From CAWGYT01 sp963826795 (GTDB lineage Bacteria; Planctomycetota; Planctomycetia; Pirellulales; Pirellulaceae), in the NCBI GenBank assembly GCA_963826795.1, contig CAWGYT010000008.1, positions 1-64,000 on the forward strand: 64,000 nt of DNA, written 5' to 3'. The number at the start of each line of letters is the position of its first letter. Position 1 is the stretch's first letter. Below are positions 15,878 through 24,201 of this stretch, piece by piece. The notes beneath the pieces were generated by a model. The model searched no databases and was not told the DNA's origin. It was given only the letters and a program-made list of their open reading frames with translations. The position numbers and the translations under genes are program-made.

Positions 15878-18800
15878 TCTGCGCGGATTCTCTCGGCGGA
15901 AGCCCGATCCCGCTACCGCCTCCGCTACGTGAGGCGCTCGAAGGACTGCGCGAGATCGAGGAACTCAAAACCCGGGAGTCCTTTCGTGATCGAGTACTGG
16001 CCGGCGGAACCAAGGTCGACTCCTTGTTCGGTGACGCGGAGCGTCAGACGGCGATTCAGTATCTCGTCGAGCGTTATCCGAGTCCGAAGGTCATTCCCGC
16101 TGTTGCTGTACCGGACAAGGCAACGAGACCCAAGGAAGTGGATGAAGCTTCCGGAACCGTGACCTCCCCCGAGGCGGCGGTCGAAGCGTGGGTCTTTTCC
16201 GGTCAGGGCGCCTTTAATCCGGCGCTCTTAAGCGAAAGGGTCGTCGGCTACACAAAGACGCAGGCGTCGGCGCGGTATGAACTGGATCAGTGCGCTGCCG
16301 TGGCTCAAGAGTTGATCGGCGGCAAGGCGTCCGCACTGGTGAGTGGCTCGAGCGACTTATGCCGTGACGCAGTGCGAGCGACACCCGAGCTTTCGCAAGT
16401 TGCGATTCACTTACAGAACGTTCTGGGGGCGTTGCTGAGAAAGTCTCAAGGTTACCGTCCCAGCATTGTGATGGGCCACAGCTTCGGAGAGATCGCGGCG
16501 CTCGGCGTCGCCGGATGTTTCGATTTGCCAACGGGAGTTCGCGTTGTCTGCGAACGAGTACGCGCGGTGGCGGCCTATGCCGCGCCCGATGGCGGACTCC
16601 TGGCCGTTTCCACGGACCGTCAAGCGGTCGCCACGGAGACCGCCTTGCTCGGCTTGGATCAGGTTGTGATCGCGGGACGTAACCACGAGAAGCAAACCAT
16701 CGTCTCGGGACCGTGCGATCAACTAGAGCAATTGCGGGAATACTTGCGGCGTATCGCGATCGACGCCGTGACGGTCCCGAGTCCAACGTCGTTTCATCAC
16801 CCTCAGTTGTGTCTCGCCGCAAAAGAGTGGCTTAAACAGCTTCGGGCTCTGCCGCTGACCGGCCCGCGACTTCCCGTCTACTCACCAATCGGTCGACGGT
16901 TCATTTCGCCTGATGACGACATTGCGTCAATACTGGCGAGCCAATTCCTCAGGCCCTTCGATCTTCAAGGCGGAATCCTTGACGTGATCGCCGCGGGAGC
17001 AAACAGGTTCGTTGACTGTGGTTCCACGGGATCGCTGGCGAGACTGATTGTCGAGGCGGGTCCCGACGCGCTTGAAGTTCTCAAGATCGACACCGACGTG
17101 GCCCACCAATTGGCCCGCTGCAGTCCTCCCAAACCGGCAAATCCTTGCCCGCTTGCCCCTGCGACCGTTCATACCGCCGCCACGGCGGACACCCGTTTCT
17201 CGCAGACCGACGAGACCACCGATGCACACCGCGGTCGCCGCGTGGTTCCTCGCGTGGCAATTGTCGGGCAGGGCTGCATTCTGCCAGGCGGCGCAAGCTC
17301 GCCAGAAGCGCTGCTTGCGGCTATTTCGGAACGACGGACGGGAATCGTTGACCAACGCCGCTTTGATCCGCATTGGTCGGAAGATTTCTACTCCGAGAAA
17401 CTCGTCCCTGATCGTTCAACGTCCCATCTGACGGGCCGACTCGATGACGCGCAGATTGTCGTCCCCCAGGGCGTCGACCCGAGCGTATTCGCCGAGTTCT
17501 CCCGAGCACAACGCCTGCTGTGCATCGCCTTGACTCCTTGCGTTCCCGCCCTGGCGAGCGCCGACCGGGTTCTGTGCCTGATTGGGGCCACGGCGGACGG
17601 ATTCGAGAATCAGGACGACGTAACTGCGTTGCATTTTGCCGGCGTGGATCCCACCGATCAGCGCGTCGATCAGCGAATGCACACGGCCCGCTCGGCGTTC
17701 CAAGGTCCACACGACGCAGTTCAGGAGGTTTTCGATCGCGTCGTGCGACCAGGGATTAAAGTCACGCTCATCGACGCGGCGTGTGCTTCTTCGCTATACA
17801 CCGTGGCTCTGGGGATGCAGGCAATCGAGTTGGACCAAGCGGATGCAGTGATTGCGGGAGGTGTTTTTTGCCCCGGCCCTGGGAACAGTTGCCTCTTTTC
17901 ACAATTCCAAGGTACGACGTCAACCGGGTGCCGTCCATTCGATGCAAAGGCCGATGGGGTTGTGTTTTCGGAAGGCGCGGCTTTCGTCACGTTGCGACGT
18001 GTATCGGACGCGGAACGGATGGGATTGCCGATCTCAGCAGTCGTGCGCGGCGTTGGCTTGTCGAGCGATGGACGGAGTTCCTCAGCCAACGTGCCGCAAA
18101 CCACGGGTCAGCTTCTTTCACTCGAACGATGCTATGCCAACTACGGCATTGATCGTGCCTCAATTCAAGCAGTCGAGGCGCACGGTACTTCGACGCCCGT
18201 GGGGGATTCAACGGAACTACAAACGCTGCGACAGTTCTTCCAGGGTCATACCACGAAACCCATTCCGATCCATAGCCTCAAGGGATTGCTGGGACACGCG
18301 GGTTGGGCGGCCGGCGCGGCGTCCATCATCGCGGTTTCAGAGTACCTGCGGGTGGGCCTGTTTCCAGCTCAGGCCTTCCACCGCGAGCCATCGAAGGCAT
18401 TGTTGGACTGCTCCAGCACACTTACGGTCCCTTCGTGCCCAGTGCCGCTGCTTTCACAAACACGCCGCATCGCGATCGACGGCTTTGGCTTTGGTGGAGC
18501 AAATGCTCACCTTGTATTGGACCATTACAGTCCGGCCGAAACCGCTCGCGAAGATTCGTCCATCTTAAAGACCGGACCGAAGGGGACGGCGAGCGATCTT
18601 GTGTGCGTCGCTTACTGCCAACTCCTCCCCAGCCTGTCAACATCCGAGGGTCCGCAATTCGACCGCGACCGCGTGAAGCTCCAGGCCGAGCACACTCTCC
18701 TCCCTGACCTCGCCGACGACATGGACGTCAGCCAGACGATCGCGATTCTGCTCATGGATCAAATCGTTCAGCAGATCCCCCAGTTTGACGACGGAATGAG

Positions 18801-21800
18801 GAGCGAAACGAGTATCGTGTTGGCGCACAGCGGCAACACGGAACGGGCGGTTGAAGCGACGTTGCGAGTCCTCGCCCCGAGATTACGCCGAAATCTCGCG
18901 GGACTCGATGATGTGAACGAGGCGATCAACGCGGCGGTCGATCGCGCACGGCCCTCCGGCCCCTACACGCTGCAATGCATGATGCCCAACGTGGCGGCGG
19001 GTCGGGCGGCATTGCAACACAATTTGAATGGACCCAACTTCGTCGTCGATTCCGGCTCCGATTCCCTTGAAGCCTCCCTGTCCTTGGGCAAAATGCTTCT
19101 CCACGGCGGCGATCTGGGCGGAACAAAGCTTGCCGTGATCGCCTTAATCGACGCCAACCGTTGGCGACGGCGTCTTGGCACAACTCGACCGGAGGAAGGC
19201 GAGTTTGCCGCCGCTTTCGCCTTGACCACGCGTGGCCATGCCCAGGAACTTGGACTGAGCATCGTCGCCGACATGGACGAAGCGTTCCGACTCGCCTCCG
19301 AAGGACCTGAAGCCGACCGAGGTGCACTGCCGACTTCCGAAAAAGTCCGTGGGCTGCTGATGGCACTGGATGCCGCCGCGGACAGAACAGCCAATGCGAC
19401 ACCGCTTGTCACGACAAGTGTTCATTCAGCATCGGTATCAGAGTCCCCCTTCTTCCACCCCGTCTGGGTCGAAGCTCCGTCATCCCATCGGCCAACCGCA
19501 CCACCACACTCTCGAGAAACCGCATTCCTGGCGGTTGTAACCGCACATCGTGAACAAGTCGCGGCTCTTGTGGCAAAGTTGCCAAGTTGTTCGCAACGCT
19601 ACATGGTGGCGGTTGTCGGTCCGACTGCCCATGAGATTGCTTCGAGCATCGGCAATCCGAACGTCTTTGCTGTTGACTTGTCCAACGAGCAGGCGACCGA
19701 AACTTCGCTTGATCGAATGGAAGATTTTGGCGCGGACATTATCGTTGCGGTGGATACCATTGCCCAGTGGGACCTTTCCCAGACACTCGAGAACGTAGCG
19801 AGCAACAATGGTCTCTGCGAGCTCCTATTCCTCGTGGCTCAACGTCGCGTTTCCCAGTTGAGGCACGGTACCGTTGAGCTGTGGGGGCTGTTTCCCGATG
19901 CGTGGAATGGTGTGGTGCACCCGTCGTCCGGTGCAATCGCCGGATTTCTCAAGTCCGTCAATCGCGAATTCCCTGCCGCACGGACTGGAACCATTTGCAC
20001 GCGAGGTATTTCGCTGGGCAACGCCTTGGAACGTCTGCTGGGCGAGAGGTTGGCGGCAGATCGCGAACAGGAAATCGCCTACGACGCGACCCTTCGCCTG
20101 GTCCGCCGCTTACGCCCCACGTCAAGGTCCGCGCACGCCACTCCACAGGTAGAGCTGAATGCCGATTCAGTCGTCGTGGCGACCGGAGGTGCTCGAGGTG
20201 TAACGGCGATTTTGCTCGACGCCATCTTGCGCGATTACCAGTGCACGGTGATCGCCCTTGGTCGAAGTTCTCTCGAAGCCGGACCCAAGAACCGAGACGA
20301 CGCTGACGTCGAGCGAGACTTCTACGACCGCTTCGTGCGCGAACATCCCGGCGCATCGGCGCACGAGATGAAGAAGACATTCGAAACGACTCGTGCCCAC
20401 TGGGAGGCTCATCGGAACGTCGAACGACTGTCTTCACTCGGGGGTCGCGTCGAGTACATCGTCGCCGACGTTACGAACCAAGACCAGGTCGCGACGGCAG
20501 TACAAGAGATTGCCGCGCGATATGGCCGAATTGATCTCGTGATACACGGTGCGGGAGTTCAATCGTCAAAGCGATTGGAGCATCGCAACCTGGACGAGTT
20601 CCGCCGAACCTATTCCGTCAAAGTTGGGGGCCTTCGCAACTTGGTGGATTGTTGCCGCAGGACGTTTGGCAAGATCGTGAGCGCTCATGTCCTCACGTCG
20701 GCCTACAGTATCTTCGGCAATGATGGTCAACACGACTACGGCGCCGCGAATGAAACGCTGGATCGCCTCTGCGGCCTCCGTGAAATCCAAGGCGCGCGGG
20801 ATTGGAAAAGTGTTGCGTGGCAAGCCTGGGATGGCGTCGGCATGACGCAGGGCAGCGAATTCCGCATCCTAGCGAAACAGCGCAAACTGGCGGGCTTGCG
20901 GACGCAGGACGGTCAGAAGCTATTCCGCGAAGTTCTTACCGGGCAGACGCAATCTGCGATCAACGTGCCGATTTCAGACTCGGAACATCTGAAGTACGAA
21001 CTTAAAACGCTGCCCGCCCCGCGTGACAACGCGATCGGACGGGTGCGCGAAGTTTCAGTCGCGTTATCGAGAATCGAATGCCTTCCATTTCACAAGGTCC
21101 GAAACACGCCGACGCTGCCGGGCGCATGGATCTTGGAGCGGATGGTGAACGCTGGCCTGCAACTCCTGACCGATGCTGAATGTGTGACAACAGCGACGAT
21201 CCAAAATGTTTCCTTTGAGCGGTTCGTACGCTTCGCAGACAACCGTGAACCCAATCTTCGAGTCGTCGCCGAAGAGACGGCCAGCGGGATCGCCGTTTGG
21301 CTAATCGGCGATTTTCTGCACCCAACCGGAGTGGCATTATCGAGAGATCTCGTATTCGCACAGGCAACACTGCAATTCGGTCGCGAGACGACGAAGCTGC
21401 CACCCTCCCTTAGCGGCACTCCTTCTGTCAACGGCCATCGAACCAACGGATCCTTACGCGACCCGTACTGTAGCGCTAAGGCTCGTGACGTTGAATTGTC
21501 CGGCCCTTTCGACTGTGTGAGCGAAATCGAGATTTGCCCCAAGGGTCGCCGCGCGATATTTACTCCCGACGCGACTCGTGTCTGGTCCGGTGATATCCCG
21601 GCGCTGCTACTGGATGCGGCCTGGCGCGTCGGGGCGATGTATGCCGTCCCTGGCCAGGCTGACCTCTTTGTGCCAGTCCATGTGGGGCGATTGGTTGTCC
21701 CCGTGGGAATGAACGCGAGCTCAACCTCGGCATCAGGTTGGGAGATTCGCACCACGGCGCCGCGATTCCAAAATGGGAACGTCCGCTGGGATCGTACGGA

Positions 21801-21867
21801 AGTGGTCAACAAATGTGGAGCCCTCGAGCTGATTGTCGAGGACACGCTGGCAAGCCCGCTGCATTGA
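15820..21867 (+). CDS. type I PUFA/polyketide-like synthase: AT-KS-degenerate KS-KR-DH
   Basis: A 2,015-residue megasynthase (TTG start, probably artificial; residues 1-60 finish the thioesterase). An acyltransferase begins about residue 122 (WVFSGQGAF) with Ser in GHSFGE near 218. A ketosynthase (about 475-905) has the full Cys-His-His set: DAACASS near 652, EAHGTSTPVGDSTE near 786 and KGLLGHAGWAAGAAS near 821. A second KS-like segment (about 910-1215) has GPNFVVDSGSDSLEASL, with no cysteine, like a chain-length factor. A ketoreductase (about 1450-1720) has TGGARGVTA and Tyr in HDYGAANE. A double hot-dog dehydratase-like end has PFHKVRNTPTLPG near 1757 and LLLDAAWRVGAM near 1932. There is no carrier, enoyl reductase or release domain; the carrier is supplied by the upstream gene. 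The product is probably a modified fatty acyl or polyene chain. Confidence 0.88.
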   Translation: MLSCHYAQGQPICAGFQTLICADSLGGSPIPLPPPLREALEGLREIEELKTRESFRDRVLAGGTKVDSLFGDAERQTAIQYLVERYPSPKVIPAVAVPDKATRPKEVDEASGTVTSPEAAVEAWVFSGQGAFNPALLSERVVGYTKTQASARYELDQCAAVAQELIGGKASALVSGSSDLCRDAVRATPELSQVAIHLQNVLGALLRKSQGYRPSIVMGHSFGEIAALGVAGCFDLPTGVRVVCERVRAVAAYAAPDGGLLAVSTDRQAVATETALLGLDQVVIAGRNHEKQTIVSGPCDQLEQLREYLRRIAIDAVTVPSPTSFHHPQLCLAAKEWLKQLRALPLTGPRLPVYSPIGRRFISPDDDIASILASQFLRPFDLQGGILDVIAAGANRFVDCGSTGSLARLIVEAGPDALEVLKIDTDVAHQLARCSPPKPANPCPLAPATVHTAATADTRFSQTDETTDAHRGRRVVPRVAIVGQGCILPGGASSPEALLAAISERRTGIVDQRRFDPHWSEDFYSEKLVPDRSTSHLTGRLDDAQIVVPQGVDPSVFAEFSRAQRLLCIALTPCVPALASADRVLCLIGATADGFENQDDVTALHFAGVDPTDQRVDQRMHTARSAFQGPHDAVQEVFDRVVRPGIKVTLIDAACASSLYTVALGMQAIELDQADAVIAGGVFCPGPGNSCLFSQFQGTTSTGCRPFDAKADGVVFSEGAAFVTLRRVSDAERMGLPISAVVRGVGLSSDGRSSSANVPQTTGQLLSLERCYANYGIDRASIQAVEAHGTSTPVGDSTELQTLRQFFQGHTTKPIPIHSLKGLLGHAGWAAGAASIIAVSEYLRVGLFPAQAFHREPSKALLDCSSTLTVPSCPVPLLSQTRRIAIDGFGFGGANAHLVLDHYSPAETAREDSSILKTGPKGTASDLVCVAYCQLLPSLSTSEGPQFDRDRVKLQAEHTLLPDLADDMDVSQTIAILLMDQIVQQIPQFDDGMRSETSIVLAHSGNTERAVEATLRVLAPRLRRNLAGLDDVNEAINAAVDRARPSGPYTLQCMMPNVAAGRAALQHNLNGPNFVVDSGSDSLEASLSLGKMLLHGGDLGGTKLAVIALIDANRWRRRLGTTRPEEGEFAAAFALTTRGHAQELGLSIVADMDEAFRLASEGPEADRGALPTSEKVRGLLMALDAAADRTANATPLVTTSVHSASVSESPFFHPVWVEAPSSHRPTAPPHSRETAFLAVVTAHREQVAALVAKLPSCSQRYMVAVVGPTAHEIASSIGNPNVFAVDLSNEQATETSLDRMEDFGADIIVAVDTIAQWDLSQTLENVASNNGLCELLFLVAQRRVSQLRHGTVELWGLFPDAWNGVVHPSSGAIAGFLKSVNREFPAARTGTICTRGISLGNALERLLGERLAADREQEIAYDATLRLVRRLRPTSRSAHATPQVELNADSVVVATGGARGVTAILLDAILRDYQCTVIALGRSSLEAGPKNRDDADVERDFYDRFVREHPGASAHEMKKTFETTRAHWEAHRNVERLSSLGGRVEYIVADVTNQDQVATAVQEIAARYGRIDLVIHGAGVQSSKRLEHRNLDEFRRTYSVKVGGLRNLVDCCRRTFGKIVSAHVLTSAYSIFGNDGQHDYGAANETLDRLCGLREIQGARDWKSVAWQAWDGVGMTQGSEFRILAKQRKLAGLRTQDGQKLFREVLTGQTQSAINVPISDSEHLKYELKTLPAPRDNAIGRVREVSVALSRIECLPFHKVRNTPTLPGAWILERMVNAGLQLLTDAECVTTATIQNVSFERFVRFADNREPNLRVVAEETASGIAVWLIGDFLHPTGVALSRDLVFAQATLQFGRETTKLPPSLSGTPSVNGHRTNGSLRDPYCSAKARDVELSGPFDCVSEIEICPKGRRAIFTPDATRVWSGDIPALLLDAAWRVGAMYAVPGQADLFVPVHVGRLVVPVGMNASSTSASGWEIRTTAPRFQNGNVRWDRTEVVNKCGALELIVEDTLASPLH

Positions 21868-21874
21868 CTCCAGC

Positions 21875-22021
21875 TCACTTCTGGCCCTCGTGACGTGCCA
21901 CCTCTTCGCGCCTTGGGCGAACGCGCAACAGCATGGTATTGACGAGATCCCGGATGCCAGTTGCTAGCTTCGCCGCGAACTCGACTGCCGCGTCCTGCCC
22001 GACCCATACATCTTGACACAT
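21875..22021 (-). CDS. possible small protein (48 aa)
   Basis: A short minus-strand frame opposite the gap after the synthase gene, with even codon use: MCQDVWVGQDAAVEF, then KLATGIRDLVNTMLLRVRPR and a charged end. It would form an amphipathic helix. A GGAGAG sequence lies about 13 bases upstream of the ATG, and an in-frame stop precedes it. It could equally be a chance frame in GC-rich DNA; the rest of the 285-base gap shows no other gene. Confidence 0.22.
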   Translation of the reverse strand: MCQDVWVGQDAAVEFAAKLATGIRDLVNTMLLRVRPRREEVARHEGQK

Positions 22022-22152
22022 CCGTATCTCTTCTCTCCTTCAACGTCCTGGACTCAGTGCAACTCGACGACCGTCGTCGTCGATAGATCTATTATAACGA
22101 ATGCTCCGATTGGTGAATTTCTGTCGGTTCCATAATTTGACAAGGACGTCCG

Positions 22153-23448
22153 ATGAACGGTGGATCTGCACGAATCTCGATCGCCACGTGCTTGCTTGCA
22201 ACCGTCGTCACTCTAACCGGTGCACGAACTGCCAGCGCTGACAGCATCCTGCGTGACGGCGTGGGCGCGATTTCTGCCAGTCGCGGCGGGACCAACCTGG
22301 GATTCGCGGACAACGGAACCATCATTCTCGACAATCCAGGGGCCCTGGTGAACGTCGGCGGTACGGGTCTGGTGGAACTGGGCGCGGATCTCTTGATCAC
22401 AGATCTCAGCTACAGCGACCCGGACAATCCCAACGTGAGCTCGGCAAACAATCCCTTTCCGATGGGCCAACTTTCCCTGGTTCGAAAATCGGAAGATGGG
22501 ATGATTGCATGGGGACTCGGCGCCTTCTCTCAAGCGGGCTTTTCCGCTCAATATGACATGAACGGCCCGTTTCCGTTTCCGGGTCAACAACGATACAAGT
22601 CGATCGGCGCACTGATGCGAGTGCTGCCAAGTGCATCGGTCGCACTCACTTCGCGGTGGTCAGTTGGTGCGACGCTGGGTGTCGCGGTTAGCCATACGGA
22701 GCTCGAGGGACCGTACTTCACTCAGTATCCGACGCCCTTCCAGGGCACGCCGACGCGCTTGGACCTGCAGGGGACCGGTGCGGGTCTGAGTTGGTCCGTG
22801 GGTACGCAGTATCGCCTGTCGCCCACGACGGTTCTCGGCGTGTCTTACCTCGGCGAAACGCACATCGAGCAAACTGGTTCAACTGTTTTGACGGTTCCGG
22901 GCCTGGGATCCTCGCGGTACGACTTGACAATGGAAACTCAATGGCCCAGCATCCTGGGTATTGGCCTGTCGCACCAAATCTGCCCCTGCCGCACGCTTGG
23001 CATCGACGTACTCTGGACCCGATGGTCTGGAGCCAAGGTAAGCTACGACATGGTGCTGACCAATCCGTCGAGTCCCGTGTTCGGCGCGGTCCTCGGACCT
23101 CAAGTGCCGGAGCGATTCCCCTTGGAGTGGCAAGATAGCGTTGCCATTCGCTTGGGATTCCAACGATGCCTTGGGAACGGCCGTATCGTACGAACAGGTT
23201 ACGTCTACCATCCCAACGTGATCCCTGACGACACGCTTACGCCATTTATTCAGTCCATCCTCCAGCATACGGTCTCGATCGGTTACGGTTGGCACGTGGG
23301 GGCATACGAAATCGACTTGGGTTACCAATACATGTTTGGCCCGAGCCAGAGCGTGGGAAGAAGCGATTTCCTGGGTGGCGATTTCGATAACTCAAGATCT
23401 ACCGCCGGGGCGCACTTCGTCCTAACCAACATCATTCGACGTTTCTGA
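22153..23448 (+). CDS. FadL/OmpP1-like outer-membrane channel
   Basis: A 431-residue protein with a cleavable signal peptide (about residues 1-28, ending TASA-D). The N-terminus then shows the OmpP1/FadL pattern of a mature hatch region (GVGAISASRGGTNLGFADNG, then NPGAL) and alternating beta strands that end in aromatic residues, with a final ...NIIRRF. Members let long-chain fatty acids and other hydrophobic molecules cross the outer membrane. The position straight after the acyl synthase suggests export or uptake of a related lipid, which is inference. The ATG has an AAGGA Shine-Dalgarno 6 bases upstream. The region 22060-22100 contains an AT-rich stretch (ATCTATTATAACG) that could be its promoter -10 element. 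Confidence 0.8.
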   Translation: MNGGSARISIATCLLATVVTLTGARTASADSILRDGVGAISASRGGTNLGFADNGTIILDNPGALVNVGGTGLVELGADLLITDLSYSDPDNPNVSSANNPFPMGQLSLVRKSEDGMIAWGLGAFSQAGFSAQYDMNGPFPFPGQQRYKSIGALMRVLPSASVALTSRWSVGATLGVAVSHTELEGPYFTQYPTPFQGTPTRLDLQGTGAGLSWSVGTQYRLSPTTVLGVSYLGETHIEQTGSTVLTVPGLGSSRYDLTMETQWPSILGIGLSHQICPCRTLGIDVLWTRWSGAKVSYDMVLTNPSSPVFGAVLGPQVPERFPLEWQDSVAIRLGFQRCLGNGRIVRTGYVYHPNVIPDDTLTPFIQSILQHTVSIGYGWHVGAYEIDLGYQYMFGPSQSVGRSDFLGGDFDNSRSTAGAHFVLTNIIRRF

Positions 23449-23518
23449 ATCGACGGCACGAGCTCGTGAAACCGTCGTGCGATCCCCGCTTTGAACGGGA
23501 CAACCACGACTTCGATGT

Positions 23519-24201
23519 TCAGTCCGTTTCGAATCGGTATCCGACGTCGCGGATCGTTCGAATCAGCGTCGGCCGACTGGGGTTGACTTCGATTTTGCTG
23601 CGCAGCGTGGCCACGCACCGGTCCACGCTTCTTGCGGTGACAATGACGCTCCGGCCCCAGACGCCGTCGAGAATATCGTTACGCGTGAGAGCGCGACCCA
23701 TTCGCTTAACCAGGAACTCAAGCAGCTGAAACTCCTTCGTCGTCAGTTCCACTTCCTTGTCATGCCGAAACAGTTTATGGGCGACAAGGTCAAGGCGACA
23801 ATCACCAAACGCGTACTCAGCGAGCACGCCAGCCTTTCGACGACGCAGGAAGGCATCCGTCCGTGCCAACAGCTCGCGAATACTGAACGGCTTCGTCACG
23901 TAGTCGTCCGCACCCAGCTCCAGACCCCGAACGACATCGTCTTCCTGTCCCTTCGCGGTAAGCATGATGATCGTGCTGTCGCACTGCTGTGATCGAATCT
24001 CACTGCAGATCTCGTAGCCGTTTACTTTTGGCAACATGATGTCCAGCAGAATCAGATCCGCGCGCTCGGACAACGCCGCTGCAAGGCCTTCCGCGCCGTC
24101 GCGCGCGCGCGCACGAGATAACCTCGCTTCACGAAGTTATCGGTCAGACCCTTCAACAAGGTAGGGTCGTCTTCAATGATCAAGATGTGCGGTGATGACA
24201 T
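23519..24201 (-). CDS. OmpR-family response regulator, frame broken at a (CG)n tract
   Basis: Reading from ATG 24201 gives a receiver N-terminus (SSPHILIIEDDPTLLKGLTD, then FVKRGYLVRAR). After a shift at the (CG)6 tract (24100-24112) the rest continues as DGAEGLAAALSERADLILLD, with the phospho-acceptor Asp in LLLDIMLP, Thr in MLTAKG and Lys in YVTKPF. It ends with a winged-helix DNA-binding domain (TTKEFQLLEFLVKRMGRALT, VDRCVATLRSKIE, IRTIRDVGYRFE). The in-frame part from 24073 lacks the acidic pair of the receiver. The ATG directly follows the kinase stop codon (TAAATG), so the pair is translationally coupled. Binding targets are unknown. Confidence 0.85.
24100..24112. repeat. (CG)6 dinucleotide tract inside the response-regulator gene
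   Basis: Thirteen alternating C/G bases. The receiver would be in frame with one repeat unit fewer, so the tract is two bases too long (or one too short). Confidence 0.8.
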
